Shown here: positions 57,715-64,000 of the stretch, one piece after another
How the letters are laid out: each line of letters opens with the position of its first letter
How positions within the stretch are numbered: position 1 is the first letter of the stretch
Assembly (NCBI GenBank): GCA_001179505.1
Contig: CDMY01000254.1
Span: forward strand, 43,005-107,004
Reading direction: 5' to 3'
Length of the DNA stretch: 64,000 bases
Origin: Vitrella brassicaformis
Taxonomy: Eukaryota; Sar; Vitrellaceae
The notes under the pieces: generated by a model
Database searches by the model: none
Told to the model about the DNA's origin: nothing
The model's input: the letters and a program-made list of their open reading frames with translations, nothing else
Program-made: the position numbers and the translations under genes

Positions 57715-59265
57715 ATGGAGATGACTCCCTTTTGCTTTACAGAATTTGAGGCACGATTTATACTGTCATGTGACCGAGCATCGGTGGTATGGGAGGTGCA
57801 AGCAACGAGTAAGTATATATCCGAGCACAAGTGCATGTTGCCGCTCCACTCTGACTGTGGCTGTTTTATCTGCAGCGCCGACCCCGGCTGGCTTCGATCG
57901 GCTCAGGCTTCATCGACAAGGGCACGCGGATGGTCAGAGGAGGAGGACAAGGCGCTCCGCGAGCTCCATGACACCATGACGAAGGATGGCGGCGTCATCA
58001 GGTCAGATACAGACTCATGGTTGGTGGCTGACGATGGTGGCTGTTTGGTTCTCGTCAGATATGAGGCGCTGCGTGAGCAATTGGCGGCAAAGGGCTACAA
58101 GCGTGAGGAGCCGGAGATCTGCTTTCGCTGGATACTCCTGGACAAGCTTTTGGCACTAGCGGGTCCTGCGACAGCAAGGCGTTCCGGTCGTCACTGGACA
58201 CGAGCAGAAGTAGAGGAACTCCTCCACGGCGTACACTGCAACATCCCGTAAGCTGCACCCATTCAATTCATGACAACGAGTTGTCCTCATTTGGTCGTAT
58301 CAGGAGGGATGTCATTGCAGCGGGGCTGCGCAGAAGCGTGTCGGCGTGTCTGCAAAGGTGCGCTCTCTATCGATCTTCCGCTGACGAACTCCGCCTGGCC
58401 CGTCACTCCATCTTTTGGCTTCCATCGGACCTGGAGCTGCTCAAGACAATGCGTCAGGAGGGACTCAAGTAAGCAAACAGTACCACCACAGTCATTGTCT
58501 GATGTTTGCTGCTTCTCCCTGTGTCATGTGTGTCCATGCAGGTGGTCTGCCATCGCCATGGAGCTGGGTCGGTCTGAGGCTGCCTGCAAGCTCAAGTACT
58601 ACAAGGAGGTGCCGCCTGAGGAGAGGGACCGGGCGGCCGGTCGCTGGAGCGTCGCTGATGTCCAGCGGCTAAAGGAGTTGTACGGGAGGCGGCGCGAGTA
58701 TGCTTACACCACTTCCAAATCGACAGCCTCTTACCTGAGTGTCTCCCTGTGTCATGTGTGTCCATCTAGGTGGTCTGCCATCGCCATCGAGCTGGGTCGG
58801 TCTGAGGGTGCCTGCAGGTTGAAGTACAACAGGGAGGTTCCGCCAGAGATGAGGAGGAGGGCTGCGCCATCCTCTCTCTCTTCCCCCTCTTCATCGGCAG
58901 CCGTCCCACATCCGTCACCCTCAGGCGTCCCCAGCATCGTGGACTGGGGACCGGGAAGGGACCTCTGCGGGTCCCTTCCCGGTGCCCAGGCCGCCCTTCT
59001 CTGCGGGTCCCTCCCCGCCACCAACGCTGACGGGACAGCCATCCCAATTGGTCCCGGTGATCCCGCCGCTGCCTCTAACCGCTCCGCCGCCCTACCTCCA
59101 GACCTATCTCCAGTCGCGCTGTATCGTCCAAGATCGCAAAAGGCCAGCAGAACCGCAATTGAGTCGGGGCCCTCAGACCAAGCGGTCACGCATTCATTGG
59201 ATAGAAGAACGGTGGAAGGTTCCATGCACCGAGTCTGCTTCTGTGTCCGGGGGACAGGTGGCTGA
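57715..59265 (+). CDS. SANT/Myb-like protein with a duplicated repeat exon
   Basis: The 5' end is uncertain: an ATG lies at 57715, but the phase of its first intron does not fit perfectly with the next exon (from about 57876), which reads ADPGWLRSAQASSTRARGWS then EEEDKALRELHDTM, a typical SANT start. Later exons: YEALREQLAAKGYKREEPEI; RRDVIAAGLRRSVSACLQRC; and two near-identical units, RWSAIAMELGRSEAACKLKY and RWSAIAIELGRSEGACRLKY, each followed by (K/R)EVPPE. Unit spacing and the Trp-x(n)-Leu-Gly-Arg-Ser pattern suggest Myb/SANT three-helix DNA- or histone-binding modules. The C-terminus is Pro/Ser-rich. Probable nuclear protein; target unknown. Stop TGA at 59265. Confidence 0.6.
58514..58864 (+). 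repeat. Tandem duplication including an intron end and an exon
   Basis: The segment from about 58514 (CTCCCTGTGTCATGTGTGTC, then the acceptor and the WSAIA exon) recurs from about 58742 with an offset of 228 bases. The intron end plus first ~65 bases are almost identical; the following exon portion has drifted. The duplication adds one SANT unit to the protein. Confidence 0.8.
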
Positions 59266-59534
59266 CATCCATCCGTCCACCTGACCAGTGAATCAATCAG
59301 TCAATCACCGGTGACCCGGTGACGTGTGACGGTGTGTGGGGACACGATGCCAACGTGTTCATCGCCCACATGGCTCATGCGCTGTTGGAGAAGGAGGGGT
59401 GGAAGGGTCGGGGGTTCAGTCATGTGTCTGGATGGATTCGCTCTCGCTTGTCTATCGCCCTCGCGCGTGCGACTAGCTTCTGTCTGCGTGGGGGAGGGAG
59501 GGGAGGGTTTGCGGGACTGGGGTGTGCTGATGGG

Positions 59535-59642
59535 GCGGGGATTGATCCCTCCTCCCCTTGAGCCTGTTTGAGTCTGCGTGCTGATGGGACTGTATTTGTA
59601 TGAGTATCACGGACACACAGACGAGTGTTACGGTTAATGACA
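59535..59642 (+). repeat. 108-bp dispersed repeat, copy 2
   Basis: Identical to 38921-39028 over the full 108 bases and in the same orientation. It lies in the spacer between the SANT-like gene and the RNA methyltransferase gene. Not flanked by the 13-base direct repeat seen at copy 1; followed by a C run. Confidence 0.85.
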
Positions 59643-59830
59643 GTTTCCCCCCCCCATCAGTCAATCACTGAATCACTCAGCCGCGGCCGTCTCGCCGGCT
59701 AGAGCTTCTTCTGTCCCAGCAGTGCTGAGCAGTGCGGGAGAGCTCCAGTATCTCTCCCGCCGCACTATTTATGGACACCTAACACTTTCTGACTGCATGC
59801 ACCGTCGCGTCAGTTACACGAGCGCGCCCA

Positions 59831-59838
59831 TATAAAAG
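59831..59838 (+). promoter_or_regulatory. TATA-box-like element upstream of the RNA methyltransferase gene
   Basis: TATAAAAG lies 36 bases before the ATG at 59867. If it works as a TATA box, the transcript would start only a few bases before the start codon. Spacing and context are suggestive; there is no experimental support. Confidence 0.35.
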
Positions 59839-59866
59839 TATGGAATAGGCACATCGATTCCCATTC

Positions 59867-62297
59867 ATGAATTCCCTTCGGAGACTGTTTCCATCTCGGT
59901 GCTTCTGCTCTGCATCCGGGGCTGTCCGTGCTGATTCGTCCCTCCTCATCACGTCCACTCATGAGGGTCTCGAGAAGGCATTGGTTGCAGAGATAGCCGA
60001 GATCCAGAGAACGGCGAGGACGCCATGTCCCCCGATCCACAGCTGCGCCCTGCGCGAAAGTCCATGTGGCTTCTTGCGCGGCGTTCACATGGTGCCCTCA
60101 GCGGATCCTTCATCGACTCCGGCGCTGTCAACGGCAACGTGGGTGGAGATCAGCCATTATCTGGCGCTCTGGAGTCGCGTTGCTGAGCACATTTGGCTGC
60201 TTCTCGGCGGATCTACTTGTGTTAACGAGATGCAGCTTCTGGATTGCGTCACCTCCCTTCCATGGACATCGCTGGTTCCTTTTACTGGAGCTATTCCTCG
60301 AGTGCTGGTGCGGAGCTATCGATCGAGGCTTTGGGATGGTCCTCGTCTGTCGTCCATTGTACGTGAGGCACTTATGCGCTTCCCACATCAACCAAGCTGC
60401 GATGATGCAGTCGTGTCTTCGGAGGAGTGCCTAGTATTGGTGACACTGGAGCACAACGAAGCCCGCATATGGCTGCACATGGCGGGACAGCTCACACCGA
60501 GGCCCTTCAATTACATGCGAAAGCGGCCCACCGTCACACCTACCGACCATGAGACGACGGAAGCTGCAGCGAGCGCAACAGAGAAAGCCCGGAGCGACCC
60601 ACCTATGTGGTCGTTACTTGAAGCCGCCAGATACGGGAAGGAGGCCAGCCGCTACACCTACTTGCCACCACCTCAATGGTACCCAGATCCACTTGGGAAA
60701 GGCAAGCTGACATACTTCAAACGGCGTCGATTGCAACGAGAAGCCGCTGAACGACAGGATTTGCAGGCTGAAGACCGAGGCAATGGGGAAGGAGCGGTGG
60801 CTGCTTCAAGCAGCCCTGAGAGGAATGTCAATTCGTCACTACTGCGATCTCGTCGTGGCTATCAACGTGCGGAGGTCTGGAATTGGGAGACTCCTGAGCC
60901 TGTCGCAGCTGCGCTACTTCGGTATACGGCTTTGCCACAGTGGTGTCACAATGTGCTCAGTGAGGGGCCGAGGCGAGTGACTACAAGTCAGTCCATCGAT
61001 GAACGCCTAGTGGTAAGGAGAGAGGCGGGGTGATTGTGGGTAGTGGTGGTGGTGGATTGCCTTTGATGTTCCTAGGTGTGGGACCCCTTTTGTAGCAGTG
61101 GCAGTCTTCTTCTTGAGGTGCTCGCGTATGTAGCTGGATTGCCTGTTTCCACTCCAGAACACCCATGGACAGCGCAACGGCTGCTACTGAGGGACGAGTG
61201 GGTGGGTATGCGACAGTGGCTCGAAGAGAACCGCGACGGTTGGTGGCCGACCGATGCAGCGGCAAAACTACTCGCTCGTCTGACTCTTGTGGGGTCAGAC
61301 CATCGTTCCCTTCCTGTCATTCATGTGAGAAGCCGAACAATGTTGCATGCAGGCCACAGTCACATTGCCTTTGCTCTTTCTTGTTCTTACTTCAGGCCCG
61401 CCGTCGCCTTCATTCCTTCCTGCAATACTATGATGAAGCAGGGCTTCTTCCGCGACCCACGGAGGCGTCAACACGAGAGAGTACACCGTCTGCATCAGTC
61501 GTGCGGCCGGATGGCACCGGCCCTCGCGTGATCAGACACGTATGCTCACTCGGACATACAGCGCAGCACCCTCTAGGTCCTGCCATCCCTACATCATCTT
61601 CTGGAGAGCCTCGTCAGTCGCCAAGCCTCAAGGTGCCGCTGAACGCCGTAAGCTATGCATTGAAGGATGACCCAGAATGGAATTCAAGGTAAGGAAATAA
61701 TGGATGCAGGAATGACTCAAGCTACTACACTTTGGTCCACGAAATGCATTGACTGCAGGTTTGGCGCGGACATCTCCATCCATCGTGTGGGATTCTCACA
61801 GCTGGCTCCGTTCATCAAAACGCCTCTCATCCTCACACGGATCCCATCTGTCACGTGCGATGTAAGCGAGTGTAAGTAAGATGTGAATCAATCGGGCAGG
61901 CCAATGCGTGGAGGATCCAATTCTGTTGTGTATGTGTGTACCTGCAGCGTGGTTTGGTATCGAGCAAGATGCTGATGCTCTACGAGCAATTCGGCCAGCT
62001 TCTTATGTCCAGGCCGGACTGGAGGGGCGTGTATGTCATCGCACAGGTTCGTTGGTAGAGTGCCGCGTGGTGTAATGGATTCGATTCGCATTGGTTGCCT
62101 GTCCTTGTTCTTCAGGGCAAGACATTCATGAACTACTCACGTCTTGCGTGGGAGGATCTCGCTACCATCACTGACGGAAAGGGACGAAAGATGAAACTGC
62201 TCAGGTCCGTCAGAGAAGCGGCTCACTCACCTGCTCCCTTCCAATCACACTCGTCATTGACCACTTGTCGTGCTGTTTTAGGTGGAGGGCTAAGTAG
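59867..62297 (+). CDS. THUMP-domain RNA (guanine-N2) methyltransferase, RlmL/UPF0020 type
   Basis: Methylates guanine N2 in rRNA (RlmL) or tRNA (Trm14/TrmN relatives). The ATG at 59867 starts a basic leader (MNSLRRLFPSRCFCSASGAV) compatible with import into an organelle. The N-terminal THUMP-like region starts SLLITSTHEGLEKALVAEIA. A long insert (KARSDPPMWSLLEAARYGKE and onward) precedes QSIDERLV. After an intron (61013-61075) comes SAM motif I VWDPFCSSGSLLLEVLA, matching the DPFCGSGT pattern of this family. Further exons: FGADISIHRVGFSQLAPF, LMLYEQFGQLLMSRPDWRGV with YVIAQ, and FMNYSRLAWEDLATITDGKG, with the last intron joining in phase to RWRAK at the TAG ending at 62297. The catalytic NPPY-type motif is not seen clearly (ILTRIPSV near 61835 is at the expected place), so activity is not certain. 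Confidence 0.72.
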
Positions 62298-64000
62298 ACA
62301 GCGTCGGCCAATCAAAGAGATGTATGGGACCCCACGCGAACGCGTGTCGGCGAACTGTTACGAGGGGGGAGGGGCCCCCGAGTAATGGGAGGCTATCGGC
62401 CAGACGGAGAGCATAGGAAAAATGTCGGGCAACAAATAAAGACATGTTTTTCGAGAGTAATTTTTTTCGTTCCGAGGTTGGTTATGTATCCCAGAAGGGT
62501 CAGACAAGCGGACAACGTTGGAGGCTGTCGTGGAAGCTACGCATGGTGCACAGAAACTCGATTTGCTGCAAGTTTATCGTTCTGTTTGCTGAGTATATGC
62601 GGCGATTGTTGCGGGATGGGGAGGCTACAGCTACACAAGCTTTGACGAGAGAAGCGATTCAAATCCCCCCCTTTTGAATGGGGGGGGGCGGGGGCCTGGT
62701 AAGAATTCAAGGCAGAAAGATGATGGGCAGGAAGAAGGACGGCAGGCATTGGCAGCTGTGGCAAAGCGTTTTCGAGGGAGACTGCAGTGCGCGCTTGGGC
62801 GCCCGGGGCGTCTGAAATTGACGTTTATCTGTGGTTCAGTGACCATTGTTGTCGTATGCTCTCTTGTGGCTCGATAAACTGGTGGATACGCTCAGTCGCC
62901 CATGACGAAGACATCGAGAAATGGCTCAGCTTCTCATTGATTTCGCATCACCAAGGCACGTCCGGCTTGCGCCTGCCTCTGCGGAGGCCACAGACTTACA
63001 GAACAATCACGTATGGCCATCTTTGCACTGATTGATTTGTCGTATTGTGTTCGCAGGATGTCGATTAGAGAGGTTGTCGACTATTATCGGCATTTCCCAT
63101 TCACAAGGTAAAGATGAAGCCTACACAACCGTGCGCTAGTATGGGCTGTCAAGATGCAGCTACAGCAGGAGAAGGGCCTCCTCGCCTCAAAGAAAACTGT
63201 CACCCATCAGTCGACCAAGATGGAGGACAACCGTACACTGTCTCTATTCCTTGAGTTTTGCGCATTTTTACAATGGACACTCTTCTGACTTCCTCTTCCT
63301 CCCTGCCCTCGTGCGCCTAGCCACACACTCCTTATCCTTCCTGTCCTTGGCGCTCTAACGACAGTATGGAGGACGCGACTCTGCACTTGGATTTTCCGTG
63401 GGGACACTCATATTATGCCCGAGTGCCCTTTCTGACTGTTAATGTATGGCTTGCAGTGTGCGTGCAGGCCCTTTCGACCAGTGGCCGTTACGGTTTCTCG
63501 AAAGAGAATGGCGGATCACGCGGCGACCACTGCGAGTGGCGTTGTTGTTGATCAGCTCCTCATTGCCGTTGCCGTTCACCTCGTCACTGTTGTCCTCCTG
63601 GCCAACGGTATTGTTGCTTCGAGGCGAGCACCAGTGTGTCGGCCGAGGAGCTGTCAATGCTAACAGAAATGGGCCTGGGATGGCAAAAGGCGAGGTGACA
63701 GAGGCCTTCAGGAGCATACTCATCAACATCCTGCTCACCAAGCTTTGCAAGAGCTGACCACACGAGACACAAGATGGAAAGACAATGAGACAAGCCTCTC
63801 AATCTTGCATCGATGCATGTATGCAGGCTGGCTATTGTAGTAGATGCTCACACATAAATAGAAAGAGCACGTAGCCAAAAATATTGAAAGAGTTCGACAC
63901 TAGTGTGCTGAATTCGGGACTATCGGGTATGAGTCACTATAGCTACAAGTTCAAATGATGACAACAAAGCGACAGGAGACGGGGGGGGGGGGGGGGGGAA
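62298..64000. other. Right end: weak exon-like segments, no firm gene
   Basis: Plus-strand fragments that join in phase: EDIEKWLSFSLISHHQGTSG (ending near 63010), MSIREVVDYYRHFPFT (63059-63109) and HTLLILPVLGALTT (63320-63363), then one of two overlapping hydrophobic frames at 63447-63757 (for example GVVVDQLLIAVAVHLVTVVL). They may belong to a small multi-exon membrane protein whose 5' end I cannot place. A ten-G stretch lies at 62681-62690, and the window ends in a G run (63981-63998), perhaps a sequence-gap edge. Confidence 0.3.

Noticed and set aside
1-64000. CRISPR arrays, insertion sequences, bacterial operons
   Set aside because: The dense GT-AG introns and gene families are eukaryotic; the short tandem repeats are simple microsatellites without unique spacers.
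1-64000. tRNA or rRNA genes
   Set aside because: No cloverleaf with conserved A and B box sequences and no rRNA-like block was recognised by eye; a covariance-model scan would be needed to exclude them.

Overview
Eukaryotic nuclear DNA from an intron-dense, compact genome. Nearly every gene is cut by short introns of roughly 40 to 150 bases, mostly GT-AG with a few likely GC-AG. Several gene pairs are separated by about 100 bases or less. CA, CT and GGGA microsatellites sit in introns and spacers. Gene content (a many-repeat cyclic-nucleotide-gated channel, a bacterial-type acyl-CoA synthetase/acetyltransferase fusion with a presequence, a single-chain purine/uridine phosphorylase, multiple glycosyltransferase families) best fits a free-living alveolate, perhaps a chromerid such as Vitrella. 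That assignment is inference; no rRNA or organellar marker is present to settle it.

Layout. 1.8-17.4 kb, minus strand: one very large channel gene with four consecutive six-transmembrane repeats, each followed by its own cyclic-nucleotide-binding domain (CNBD). 17.5-20.6 kb, minus: Rab escort protein. 21.3-26.4 kb, minus: NDP-forming acyl-CoA synthetase fused to a GNAT acetyltransferase, with a mitochondrial-like leader. 26.7-28.3 kb, minus: sideroflexin. 28.4-29.5 kb, plus: GT77-like glycosyltransferase, first of three paralogues. 30.1-31.4 kb, minus: coiled-coil protein. 31.6-33.0 kb, plus: PNP/UDP-family nucleoside phosphorylase. 34.7-35.7 kb, minus: second GT77 paralogue. 36.7-38.0 kb, plus: divergent ZIP-like metal transporter. 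39.5-41.6 kb, minus: SAM methyltransferase apparently fused to a third GT77 domain. 41.6-42.7 kb, minus: secreted helical protein. 42.9-43.2 kb, minus: 58-residue membrane protein. 43.8-46.0 kb, plus: exostosin-like GT47. 46.1-48.9 kb, minus: DEAD-box-type helicase. 49.0-51.0 kb, plus: signal peptide peptidase. 51.1-53.0 kb, minus: GT10 fucosyltransferase. 53.1-55.5 kb, minus: GT90/CAP10-like glycosyltransferase. 55.6-57.0 kb, plus: ribose-phosphate pyrophosphokinase. 57.7-59.3 kb, plus: SANT/Myb-like protein with a duplicated exon. 59.9-62.3 kb, plus: THUMP/RlmL-type RNA guanine methyltransferase. 62.8-63.8 kb: weak exon-like segments.

How it fits together. The most striking object is the channel. 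All four repeats can be read in one frame across the linkers, so it looks like a pseudotetramer in one chain, the architecture known from the CNGK channels of animal sperm. Its four selectivity filters differ (GFGD, AFGD, GTGD, GYGD) and two of its four CNBDs have lost a key ligand residue. The other notable theme is secretory-pathway glycosylation: three GT77-like, one GT47, one GT10 and one GT90 enzyme plus signal peptide peptidase lie within 28-56 kb, consistent with building a complex cell wall or surface coat.
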